Positions 26,156-34,072 of a stretch of DNA of 64,000 nucleotides are shown here, one piece after another (within the stretch, counting starts at the first letter, position 1; every line of letters begins with the position of its first letter). The DNA lies in NCBI RefSeq assembly GCF_007595705.1, contig NZ_NISY01000001.1, positions 744,001-808,000 on the forward strand, written 5' to 3'. Origin of the DNA: Streptomyces sp. SAJ15. Lineage in GTDB: Bacteria; Actinomycetota; Actinomycetes; Streptomycetales; Streptomycetaceae. The translations under genes were made by a program, and so were the position numbers. The notes below the pieces were generated by a model that saw only the letters and a list, made by a program, of their open reading frames with translations, searched no databases and had not been told where the DNA came from.

Positions 26156-27430
26156 GTGAAGCGTGGGCTCATAGCGGCGACGGGTGTCGCGGCAATGCTG
26201 GTGAGCGTCGCGGCCTGTGGGTCCAGCGACGACAAGGACGAGAAGTCGGGGGCGGACGGCTTCAAGGGCGAGACGCTCACGCTCTGGGCCATGGACGGAT
26301 CCACGCCCGAGGGCTGGACCAAGGCCGTGCAGGCCGAGTTCGAGAAGAAGACCGGCGCCAAGCTGAAGATCGAGATCCAGCAGTGGAACGGCATCCAGCA
26401 GAAGGTGACCACCGCGCTGTCGGAGTCGAGCCCGCCGGACGTCATCGAGATCGGCAACACCCACACCCCCGCCTACGCGCAGACCGGTGGCCTCGCCGAA
26501 CTGGGCGACCTCAAGAAGACGATCGGGGCGGACTGGTCCGCGTCGCTCAACGAGTCCGCGGTCTACGACGGCAAGCAGTACGCCGCCCCGTGGTTCGCGG
26601 CCAGCCGGGTGGTCGTCTACAACAAGAAGGTCTGGGCGGACGCCGGGATCAAGGAGACCCCCAAGACGCGCACCGACTTCTTCAAGGCGCTGGAGACGAT
26701 CGAGAAGAAGACGGACGCCGAGCCGATCTACATGCCGGGCCAGAACTGGTACTTCTTCGACGGCCTCACCATCGGCGCCGGCGCCGAGCTGGTCAAGAAG
26801 GACGGCGACACCTGGGTCTCCAATCTTGCCGACCCCAAGGTCGGCAAGGCGATGGACATCTACAAGCAGTACCAGTCCTTCAGCAAGGCGCCCAAGGACA
26901 AGGACGAGGCCACCCCGCAGCAGGCCGAGGTCTTCGCCAAGGGCAAGACCGGCGCCTTCATCGGCATGGGCTGGGAGGCGGCCACCGCCATCAAGGCCAA
27001 CCCGGCCATCGAGAAGGAGATCGGCTACTTCACCATTCCGGGTGAGACCGCCGACAAGCCCGAGGGCGTCTTCCTCGGCGGCTCCAACCTCGCCGTCGCC
27101 GCCGGCAGCGAGAAGCAGGAGCTGGCCAAGGAGTTCCTGAAGATCGCTCTCTCCGACGCCTTCGAGGGCCAGCTGGCCAAGGAGGGCGGGGTGATTCCGA
27201 ACAAGGAGTCGCTGCAGACCGCCCTCAAGGGCAACGCCCCGGCCGAGGCCGCCGCGCCGGCCGCCAAGAGCGGTGGCACCACCCCGCTGATCCCGGAGTG
27301 GGCCGCGGTGGAGAACCCGCCGAACCCGATCAAGACCTATATGACCGCCGTGCTGAACGGCAAGTCGCACGCGGAAGCCGCCGAGTCGGTCGAGGACGAG
27401 CTGAACAAGCGCCTCAGCCAGGAGCAGTAA
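26156..27430 (+). CDS. dasA: Chitobiose/GlcNAc-oligomer ABC transporter lipoprotein DasA
   Basis: Extracellular solute-binding protein of the family-1 (maltose-type) group, 424 residues. It has a lipoprotein signal peptide with lipobox VAAC, Cys21 becoming the lipid-bearing residue, followed by a charged linker and a two-lobed binding fold (LTLWAMDGSTPEGWTKAVQA near residue 40). In S. coelicolor DasA binds chitobiose and feeds the DasBC permease, energised by the unlinked ATPase MsiK; no ATPase gene is present here either. GTG 26156 follows GAGGA. dasB begins 4 bp after its stop. Confidence 0.95.
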   Translation: MKRGLIAATGVAAMLVSVAACGSSDDKDEKSGADGFKGETLTLWAMDGSTPEGWTKAVQAEFEKKTGAKLKIEIQQWNGIQQKVTTALSESSPPDVIEIGNTHTPAYAQTGGLAELGDLKKTIGADWSASLNESAVYDGKQYAAPWFAASRVVVYNKKVWADAGIKETPKTRTDFFKALETIEKKTDAEPIYMPGQNWYFFDGLTIGAGAELVKKDGDTWVSNLADPKVGKAMDIYKQYQSFSKAPKDKDEATPQQAEVFAKGKTGAFIGMGWEAATAIKANPAIEKEIGYFTIPGETADKPEGVFLGGSNLAVAAGSEKQELAKEFLKIALSDAFEGQLAKEGGVIPNKESLQTALKGNAPAEAAAPAAKSGGTTPLIPEWAAVENPPNPIKTYMTAVLNGKSHAEAAESVEDELNKRLSQEQ

Positions 27431-27434
27431 AGCG

Positions 27435-28430
27435 ATGACGAGCACGTCGGCGCAGACCGAACGGGTGGTCGCCGGTCCCCCCGCCGACGTCCGCGAGAGC
27501 GCGGGGCCGCGGCCCGGTCCCGCGCGCGGCGGACGGCGGCGACCGAGCGGCGCCGCGCCCTATCTGCTGCTCCTCCCCGCCGTGGCCGCCACCGTGGTGC
27601 TGCTGGGCTGGCCGCTGGTGAAGAACGGCATGCTGTCGTTCCAGAACCTCAATATGCGGCAGCTGATCCAGCACCTCACCGAGTGGAACGGGGGCGACAA
27701 CTACCGCGAGGCGCTCACCAGCGAGGACTTCTGGCGGGTGACGGGCCGCTCGGTCGTCTTCACCGCCGTGAACGTGGTCCTGATCATGGTGCTGGGCACC
27801 CTGATCGGGCTGCTGCTCGCCCGGCTGGGCACCCGGATGCGGCTGCTGCTGTCGGTCGGCCTCGTCCTGGCCTGGGCGATGCCGGTCGTCGCGGCCACCA
27901 CCGTCTACCAGTGGCTCTTCGCCCAGCGGTTCGGCGTGGTCAACTGGGTGCTGGACAGGCTCGGCTGGCACGCGATGGCGGACTACAACTGGACCGGCAG
28001 TCAGTTCTCCACCTTCTTCGTGGTGACCCTGCTGATCGTGTGGCAGTCGATCCCCTTCGTGGCGATCAACCTCTACGCCGCGACCACCACGATCCCCAAG
28101 GAGCTCTACGAGGCCGCCGCGCTGGACGGCGCCGGCACCTGGAAGAGCTTCACCTCGGTGACCTTCCCCTTCCTCAAGCCGTTCCTCTTCGCGACGACCT
28201 TCCTCGAGGTCATCTGGGTGTTCAAGTCCTTCGCCCAGGTCTTCGCGATCAACGAGGGCGGTCCGGACCGGCTCACCGAGACCCTCCCCGTCTACGCCTT
28301 CGTCGAGGGCGTCGGCAACCAGCACTACGGCATGGGCGCGGCGATCTCCGTGCTCACCATCCTGATCCTGCTGGTGCTGACCGCCTACTACCTGCGCATC
28401 GTGCTCAAGCAAGAGGAGGACGAGTCGTGA
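27435..28430 (+). CDS. dasB: ABC sugar permease DasB
   Basis: A 331-residue inner-membrane permease with six membrane segments. The coupling loop EAAALDGAGTWKSFTSVTFP (about residues 226-245) is the EAA motif that contacts the ATPase. A Gly/Arg/Pro-rich tail of about 40 residues precedes the first helix. It lies 4 bp after dasA and overlaps dasC by the GTGA at 28427-28430. Works with DasA and DasC to import chito-oligosaccharides. Confidence 0.95.
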   Translation: MTSTSAQTERVVAGPPADVRESAGPRPGPARGGRRRPSGAAPYLLLLPAVAATVVLLGWPLVKNGMLSFQNLNMRQLIQHLTEWNGGDNYREALTSEDFWRVTGRSVVFTAVNVVLIMVLGTLIGLLLARLGTRMRLLLSVGLVLAWAMPVVAATTVYQWLFAQRFGVVNWVLDRLGWHAMADYNWTGSQFSTFFVVTLLIVWQSIPFVAINLYAATTTIPKELYEAAALDGAGTWKSFTSVTFPFLKPFLFATTFLEVIWVFKSFAQVFAINEGGPDRLTETLPVYAFVEGVGNQHYGMGAAISVLTILILLVLTAYYLRIVLKQEEDES

Positions 28431-29257
28431 AGCGCTCCCCGCTCGGGCGGATCTGGCCCGGCGCGACGGCCGTCGTCCTCTTCGTCGTCTTCGCGTTCCC
28501 CGTCTACTGGATGTTCAACACGGCCCTCAAGCCGACGTCGGACATCGTCACCGAGGACCCGGTCTGGTTCCCGACCCACCCGACCCTCGAACACTTCAGG
28601 ACGGCGGTGGACGCGCCGAACTTCTGGACCCTGGTCCAGAACTCCCTCACCGTCACCCTCGCGGCCGTGCTGCTCTCGCTGGCGATCGCCCTGCTGGCGT
28701 CCTTCGCCATCGCCCGGATGCGGTTCAGGGGGCGCCGCGGCTTCATCCTCACCTTCATGATCGCGCAGATGGCCCCCTGGGAGGTCATGGTGATCGCGAT
28801 CTACATGATCGTCCGGGATGGCGACATGCTGAACAGCCTGCTGCCGCTGACCCTCTTCTACATGGTCATGGTGCTGCCCTTCACGGTGCTGACGCTGCGC
28901 GCCTATGTCGCGGCGGTGCCCAAGGAGCTGGAGGAGTCGGCGATGGTCGACGGCTGCACCCGCCCCCAGGCCTTCCTCAAGGTGATCTTCCCGCTGCTGG
29001 CCCCCGGGCTGATGGCGACCTCGCTCTTCGGCTTCATCACCGCCTGGAACGAGTTCCCCCTGGTCCTCATCCTCAACAAGCAGGCCGAGGCACAGACCCT
29101 TCCGCTGTGGCTGTCCAGGTTCCAGACCGCCTTCGGCGACGACTGGGGCGCCACCATGGCCGCGGCCTCGCTCTTCGCGATCCCGATCCTTCTCCTCTTC
29201 CTGTTCCTGCAACGCAAGGCGGTCGGCGGTCTCACCTCCGGCGCGGTGAAGGGATGA
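28427..29257 (+). CDS. dasC: ABC sugar permease DasC
   Basis: A 276-residue permease of the MalG type with six membrane segments and the EAA loop EESAMVDGCTRPQAFLKVIF near residue 168. GTG 28427 follows AAGAGGAGGA and overlaps the dasB stop, indicating coupled synthesis of the two halves of the permease. Ends 9 bp before dasD. Confidence 0.95.
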   Translation: MKRSPLGRIWPGATAVVLFVVFAFPVYWMFNTALKPTSDIVTEDPVWFPTHPTLEHFRTAVDAPNFWTLVQNSLTVTLAAVLLSLAIALLASFAIARMRFRGRRGFILTFMIAQMAPWEVMVIAIYMIVRDGDMLNSLLPLTLFYMVMVLPFTVLTLRAYVAAVPKELEESAMVDGCTRPQAFLKVIFPLLAPGLMATSLFGFITAWNEFPLVLILNKQAEAQTLPLWLSRFQTAFGDDWGATMAAASLFAIPILLLFLFLQRKAVGGLTSGAVKG

Positions 29258-29266
29258 CGCCACTCC

Positions 29267-30826
29267 ATGACGACGCTCGCACACTCCACCGACACCCTCA
29301 CCCGGGACGCGCTCGCCGTCCTACAGCCCGGTTTCACCGGCACCACCGCCCCCGACTGGCTGCTGCGCCGCCTCGGTGAGGGGCTGGTCTCGGTCGGGCT
29401 GTTCGGCCGCAACATCGACTCGCCTGAGCAACTGGCCGCGCTCACCGCCCGACTGCGCGTCGAACGCGACGACCTGCTGGTCGCCATCGACGAGGAGGGC
29501 GGCGACGTCACCCGACTGGAGGTGCGCACCGGCTCCTCCTTCCCGGGCAACCTCGCGCTCGGCGCGGTCGACGACACCGAGCTGACCCGCGCCGTCGCCG
29601 CCGAGCTGGGACGACGGCTCGCCGCGTGCGGCGTCAACCTCAACTGGGCCCCCTCCGCGGACGTCAACTCCAACCCCGACAACCCGGTCATCGGGGTCCG
29701 CTCCTTCGGCGCCGACCCGCACCTGGTGGCCCGACACACCGCCGCCTATGTCGAGGGCCTCCAGGGCGCGGGCGTGGCCGCCTGCGCCAAGCACTTCCCC
29801 GGCCACGGCGACACCGCCGTCGACTCCCACCACTCCCTGCCGCACATCGACGCGGACCTGGAGACCCTGGCCGAGCGCGAACTGGTGCCCTTCCGGGCCG
29901 CGGTGGCCGCCGGCACCAAGGCGGTGATGAGCGCGCACATCCTGCTGCCCGCGCTCGACCCCGAGCTGCCCGCCACCCTCAGCCCCGCCGCGCTGCACGG
30001 CCTGCTGCGCGGCCCCGTCGCCGAGGGCGGCCTCGGCTTCGACGGACTGATCGTCACCGATGGCATGGAGATGCGGGCCATCTCCGCCGTCCACGGCCTG
30101 GAGCGCGGCAGCGTGCTGGCCATCGCCGCCGGGGCCGACGCGATCTGCGTGGGCGGCGGGCTGGCCGACGAGGCCACCGTGCTCCGGCTGCGCGACGCGC
30201 TGGTGGCAGCGGTGCGCGCGGGCGAGATCTCCGAGCAGCGGCTGGCGGAGGCCGCGGCCCGGGTGCGCGCCCTGGGCCGGTGGGCGCGGCAGGCCGGCGG
30301 CCCGGGCGCGGCGGAGGGGACCGCGCTCGCCGCCGCCGACCCCGAGGTGGGGCTCGCGGCCGCCCGCCGCGCGCTGCGGGTGACCGCGGGGGCCGCCCCG
30401 TACGAGCCGCTGACCGGCCCCGCCCATGTCGCCGCCTTCACCCCGATGGCGAACATCGCGGTCGGCGACGAGACCCCCTGGGGGGTGGCCGCCGAGCTCA
30501 CCCGGCTGCTGCCCGGCACCACCACCGCCACCTACGGAGAGCCCGGTGGAACGACGGCGGAACCCGGGGAGCCGTCCGCCGTGGTCGCACACGTGCTGGG
30601 CGCGGCGGCGGACCGTAGGATCGTCGCAGTGGTACGCGACGTCCACCGGCACCCCTGGATGGCGGACGCCCTGCACGGCCTGCTCGCCGCCCGGCCGGAG
30701 ACGGTCGTGGTCGAGATGGGCGTGCCCCAGGCGCCGCCCGCCGGGGCCCTGCACCTCGCGACGCACGGCGCCGCCCGCGTCTGTGGACGGGCCGCGGCGG
30801 AGGTCATCGTCGGAGCCGGCGGCTGA
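29267..30826 (+). CDS. dasD: Family 3 beta-N-acetylhexosaminidase DasD
   Basis: Cleaves N-acetylglucosamine from imported chito-oligosaccharides. It has 519 residues. The signature KHFPGHGDTAVDSHHSLP begins at Lys175 and contains the Asp/His general acid loop of bacterial GH3 hexosaminidases; the nucleophile Asp265 is in IVTDGMEMRAIS. No signal peptide is visible, so it acts in the cytoplasm. A C-terminal alpha/beta domain (about 370-519) is also present. It is the fourth gene of the das unit. A cell-wall recycling role, as for NagZ, is an alternative. Confidence 0.9.
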   Translation: MTTLAHSTDTLTRDALAVLQPGFTGTTAPDWLLRRLGEGLVSVGLFGRNIDSPEQLAALTARLRVERDDLLVAIDEEGGDVTRLEVRTGSSFPGNLALGAVDDTELTRAVAAELGRRLAACGVNLNWAPSADVNSNPDNPVIGVRSFGADPHLVARHTAAYVEGLQGAGVAACAKHFPGHGDTAVDSHHSLPHIDADLETLAERELVPFRAAVAAGTKAVMSAHILLPALDPELPATLSPAALHGLLRGPVAEGGLGFDGLIVTDGMEMRAISAVHGLERGSVLAIAAGADAICVGGGLADEATVLRLRDALVAAVRAGEISEQRLAEAAARVRALGRWARQAGGPGAAEGTALAAADPEVGLAAARRALRVTAGAAPYEPLTGPAHVAAFTPMANIAVGDETPWGVAAELTRLLPGTTTATYGEPGGTTAEPGEPSAVVAHVLGAAADRRIVAVVRDVHRHPWMADALHGLLAARPETVVVEMGVPQAPPAGALHLATHGAARVCGRAAAEVIVGAGG

Positions 30827-30884
30827 CCCGGAACGAGGGACCCGCACCCGCGCCCAGCCCGCCCAGCCACCTGGAGGCCACAGC

Positions 30885-31958
30885 ATGTCCGCCATGACTT
30901 TGGACCAGCGCCGCGGCGAGCAGCCGGGCCGGCACATGTCCGCCGAGATGGCAGAGCAGCCCGCCGTGCTCCAGCGCATCCTCGACGAGGGCGCGCCGAG
31001 GATCCGTGAGGTCGCCGAGCGGATCGCGGCCCGGGCCCCGCGGTTCGTGCTCCTCACCGCCCGCGGGACGTCCGACAACGCGGCGCTGTACGCGAAGTAC
31101 CTGCTGGAGGTGCGGCTGGGCAAGCCGTGCGGCCTCACCTCCATGTCGACCACCACCGCCTACGAGGCCCGGCAGGAGCTCACCGATGTGCTGGTGATCA
31201 CGGTCAGCCAGTCCGGGGGCTCCCCGGACCTGGTGGCCTCCACCCGGGCCGCCCGGGAAGCCGGCGCGATCACCCTGGCGGTGACCAACAACGCCGACTC
31301 GCCGCTGGCCGCCGTCTCCGAGTTCCACATCGACGTCCTGGCCGGCCCGGAGAAGGCGCTGCCCGCGACCAAGACCTACACCGCCGAACTCCTGGCGCTG
31401 TACCTCTTCGTGGAGGGGCTGCGCGGCGGCGACGGCGCGGCCGCCCAGGGCCTGCCGGGCCTCGCCCGGCAGATCCTCGACCGCCAGGCCGAGGTCAGAC
31501 AGCTCGCCGCCCGCTACCGCTTCGCCGAACGCATGGTGCTGACCTCCCGTGGCTACGGCTATCCCAGCGCCAAGGAGGCCGCGCTGAAGCTGATGGAGAC
31601 CAGCTACATCCCGGCGCTGTCCTACTCGGGGGCCGACCTGTTGCACGGCCCGCTGGCCATGGTCGACAACATCTCCCCGGTGATCGCGATCGTCACCGAG
31701 GGCAGGGGCGGCCAGGCCCTGCAACCGGTTCTGGAGCGGCTGCGCGGCCGCGGTGCCGACCTGGTGGTGATCGGGACTCAGGCCGAGGTCGACAGGGCGT
31801 CGGCGGGCTTCGCCCTGCCCACCGCCGGCGTCGCCGAGGAGGTCCAGCCGATCCTGGAGATCCTGCCGCTCCAGATGCTGGCCTACGAGGTCACCATCGC
31901 GCGCGGCCAGGATCCGGACGCCCCCCGCGCCCTGGCGAAGGTCACCGAGACCCGCTGA
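30885..31958 (+). CDS. Two-SIS-domain sugar-phosphate isomerase/deaminase
   Basis: A 357-residue protein with two SIS domains (about 40-175 and 210-345), matching the isomerase half of GlmS without its glutaminase. Sugar-phosphate contacts fall in TARGTSDNAA and TVSQSGGSPD in the first domain and TSRGYGYPSAKEAALKLMET in the second. Context after dasABCD points to glucosamine-6-phosphate deamination or isomerisation (NagB-II type), closing the GlcNAc route to glycolysis and producing or removing the DasR ligand. The exact reaction is inferred. ATG 30885 has GGAGG upstream. Confidence 0.82.
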   Translation: MSAMTLDQRRGEQPGRHMSAEMAEQPAVLQRILDEGAPRIREVAERIAARAPRFVLLTARGTSDNAALYAKYLLEVRLGKPCGLTSMSTTTAYEARQELTDVLVITVSQSGGSPDLVASTRAAREAGAITLAVTNNADSPLAAVSEFHIDVLAGPEKALPATKTYTAELLALYLFVEGLRGGDGAAAQGLPGLARQILDRQAEVRQLAARYRFAERMVLTSRGYGYPSAKEAALKLMETSYIPALSYSGADLLHGPLAMVDNISPVIAIVTEGRGGQALQPVLERLRGRGADLVVIGTQAEVDRASAGFALPTAGVAEEVQPILEILPLQMLAYEVTIARGQDPDAPRALAKVTETR

Positions 31959-31973
31959 AGGAGACCCGCCGAG

Positions 31974-32006
31974 GTCCGCCCCCGCGCCCCGCACGCGGGG
32001 GCGGAC
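31974..32006. terminator. Hairpin after the das/SIS unit
   Basis: A perfect 12-bp stem (31974-31985 with 31995-32006) around a 9-base loop lies between the SIS gene and the convergent SDR gene. Confidence 0.8.
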
Positions 32007-32018
32007 CCGCGACCGCGG

Positions 32019-32780
32019 TCACAGCAGCGCGCCACCGGTGGTGTCGATCCACTGGCCGGTGACCCAGCGGCTGTCGTCCGAGGCCAGGAAGGCCACCACA
32101 TCGGCGATGTCACGGGGCTCGCCCACCCGGTTGAAGGGGGACATCGACGAGGCGGCCTGACGCGACCCGGCGTTCTCCTCGCCGCGCAGCCACCCCGCGT
32201 TCATGTCGGTGTCCACGACGCCGGGCGCCACCGCGTTGACCGTGATGCCGCGCTGGCCGACCTCCTTGGCGAGGTGCGCGGTGAAGACGTCGAGCGCGCC
32301 CTTGGTCATCGAGTACGAGATGAGCTCGGGCATCGCGGCGCCATGGGTCAGGCCGGTCGACACATTGACGATGCGCCCGCCGTCCCGCAGCCGGCCCAGC
32401 CCCTGCTGGGTCACGAAGAACGGCGACCTGGTGTTGACCGCGAAGACCCGGTCGAAGTCCGCCTCCGAGAGCCCGGTGATGGACTCCCGCACGCCGTCGA
32501 TCCCGGCGTTGTTCACCAGGATGTCCAGCCCCTCGGCGTGGGCGTCGAAGGCGGCCCACAGGGCCTGCGCGTCGCCCGGGACGCCCAGCTCCGCCTTGAT
32601 CGCGAACGCCTCGCCGCCGGCCGCCTCGATCGCGGCGACGGTCTCCTTGGCCGACGCCTCATCCCGCCCGTAGTGCACCGCCACGCGGGCGCCGTCCCGG
32701 CCCAGTCGCTCGGCGATCGCCCGCCCGATGCCCCGGCTGCCGCCCGTGACCAGTGCCGTCTTTCCCGTGAGCGCGCCCAT
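32019..32780 (-). CDS. Short-chain dehydrogenase/reductase
   Basis: A 253-residue classical SDR. It has the nucleotide-binding TGGSRGIGRAIAERL, NNAG, the catalytic Ser and Tyr-x-x-x-Lys (VSTGLTHGAAMPELISYSMTK, quoted across the active site in part), and a C-terminal WIDTTGGALL. The pattern fits the FabG-like group using NADP(H); the substrate is unknown. Start 32780 (MGALTGKTAL) follows GGGAGGGCGG. It diverges from a TetR gene across two matching operator-like sites and is the likely target of that regulator. Confidence 0.9.
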   Translation of the reverse strand: MGALTGKTALVTGGSRGIGRAIAERLGRDGARVAVHYGRDEASAKETVAAIEAAGGEAFAIKAELGVPGDAQALWAAFDAHAEGLDILVNNAGIDGVRESITGLSEADFDRVFAVNTRSPFFVTQQGLGRLRDGGRIVNVSTGLTHGAAMPELISYSMTKGALDVFTAHLAKEVGQRGITVNAVAPGVVDTDMNAGWLRGEENAGSRQAASSMSPFNRVGEPRDIADVVAFLASDDSRWVTGQWIDTTGGALL

Positions 32781-32802
32781 GGTCGCCCGCCCTCCCTTTG
32801 TG

Positions 32803-32854
32803 TAGTGGTCGATACAGAAAGACCGTAGCACGTTTTCTAGCGACCGCTATAGAA
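32803..32854. promoter_or_regulatory. Two inverted copies of a putative TetR operator
   Basis: TATCGACCACTA (minus strand, 32803-32814) and TAGCGACCGCTA (plus strand, 32838-32849) share TA-K-CGACC-R-CTA. The second sits in the extended inverted repeat TTCTAGCGACCGCTATAGAA (32835-32854). They lie 35 bp apart, each next to one of the two divergent genes. Confidence 0.65.
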
Positions 32855-32862
32855 TTGCCCTC

Positions 32863-33585
32863 ATGGATGCCACGAACGAGCGAACGGATGAGCGAACGGG
32901 CCGGCGGGGTCGCCCCCGCTCCTTCGACCGTGACGCCGCGCTCCGGGCCGCGACCATCGAGTTCTGGGAGCGTGGCTACGAGGCGGTGTCCATCGCGGAC
33001 CTCACCCGCGTGATGCACATCAAGGCGCCCAGCCTCTACGCCGCGTTCGGCGACAAGAAGACCCTCTTCGAGGAGGCCGTGGAGGCGTACGTCCAGGAGT
33101 TCGGCGGCTACCTCGCTCCGGCCCTGACGGAGGAGCCGACCGCCCGCCGCGGTGTGGCCCGGCTGCTCCGCGAGGCGGCTGCCTCGCACACCCTGCCCGG
33201 CCACCCCCGCGGCTGCATGATCATCACGGCCGCCACCAACTGCACGCCGCAGTCGGCCGAGGTCCTTCAGGGCTTGAAGGGGCGGCGGAACCACACCATC
33301 GAGCTGATCGAGCGCCGGATCCGGGCCGACGTCGCGGTCGGCGAGCTGCCCGCCGACACGGACGCGCACCTGCTCGCGGTCTACTGCGCGGCCGTGCTCC
33401 AGGGCATGTCCCAGCAGGCCCGGGACGGCGCGGCCCGGGAGACGTTGGAGGCGGTGGCCGAGCTCTCGATGCGGGCCTGGCCGCACCCGCCCGCGGCGGA
33501 CGGCGCGGACCACGCGGCGCGCGCGGAGACCGCGACCGCGGGCCGGTCGAGCGCCGAGCGCCGAGCGCCGGTCGACCGGGGTTGA
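32863..33585 (+). CDS. TetR-family regulator divergent from the SDR gene
   Basis: A 240-residue TetR regulator. The helix-turn-helix lies at about 35-65 (SIADLTRVMHIKAPSLYAAF, then GDKKTLFEEAV), followed by the TetR_C-type ligand domain seen in AcrR/YxaF-like proteins (GCMIITAATNC). The last 30 residues are low-complexity. The ATG is 9 bp from the operator-like palindrome, so autorepression is plausible. Ligand unknown. Confidence 0.88.
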   Translation: MDATNERTDERTGRRGRPRSFDRDAALRAATIEFWERGYEAVSIADLTRVMHIKAPSLYAAFGDKKTLFEEAVEAYVQEFGGYLAPALTEEPTARRGVARLLREAAASHTLPGHPRGCMIITAATNCTPQSAEVLQGLKGRRNHTIELIERRIRADVAVGELPADTDAHLLAVYCAAVLQGMSQQARDGAARETLEAVAELSMRAWPHPPAADGADHAARAETATAGRSSAERRAPVDRG

Positions 33586-33587
33586 GC

Positions 33588-33673
33588 GGGGCTGACCGGG
33601 AGACCGATCGGGGCGTTGACCGGGGCTGACCGGGAGACCGATCGGGACGTTGGCCGGGGCTGACCGGGACGGA
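33588..33673. repeat. 34-bp tandem repeat, about 2.5 copies
   Basis: The unit beginning GGGGCTGACCGGGAGACCGA is present at 33588-33621 and 33622-33655, with two differences near the 3' end. A partial third copy starts at 33656. It lies just past the TetR stop. Confidence 0.85.
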
Positions 33674-33985
33674 TCGGGGACATCCGGGGGAGGCGGGGCG
33701 AAGGGGGAGAGGCCCGAAACGACCCGCGGGCCGCGGCGCCAGAACGGGACCCTCAACCCGCCCGGCACCGCAGCCCGGAGTTGCATCGGCCGGTCCAGTC
33801 GGCCGGCCGATCGGAGGCCCGCGGCGCAGTCAGGGCAGAGAGCGCCGGTGCCTCGATCCACCCTCCTGTGCGGGGAGGGCGGAAGTCCTGCGAAACTCAG
33901 TGTGCGCCGGGCGTCCCAACCCCTCGGTCGACTCCTCGGTCAACCCGTCGGATCCGGGGCCCATGTCTATTGCGCCGTTGAACAT

Positions 33986-34016
33986 TCTGGACTAGACCAC
34001 TCTGGTCTGTCCATGG
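33986..34016 (+). promoter_or_regulatory. Two overlapping dre-like elements before the histidine kinase
   Basis: TCTGGACTAGACCACT (33986-34001) matches the dre consensus ACTGGTCTAGACCACT at 14 of 16 positions. TCTGGTCTGTCCATGG (34001-34016) matches its left half. They end 57 bp before the kinase start codon. Confidence 0.55.
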
Positions 34017-34072
34017 GCTGCCAACGATTGTCCATAGAAAGAGTAAACCCCCGCCGCCGGTAGGCTCGCGGT

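Larger units (their letters stand above)
33586..34072. other. Gene-free region with a tandem repeat and dre-like sites
   Basis: This 487-bp region between the TetR gene and the histidine kinase has no convincing gene. It holds the 34-bp repeat at 33588 and two dre-like elements at 33986-34016. The last 130 bp are noticeably less GC-rich, consistent with a promoter. Confidence 0.6.

Noticed and set aside
33588..33673. Possible CRISPR repeat
   Set aside because: Units abut directly with no spacers, only about 2.5 copies, and no cas genes.
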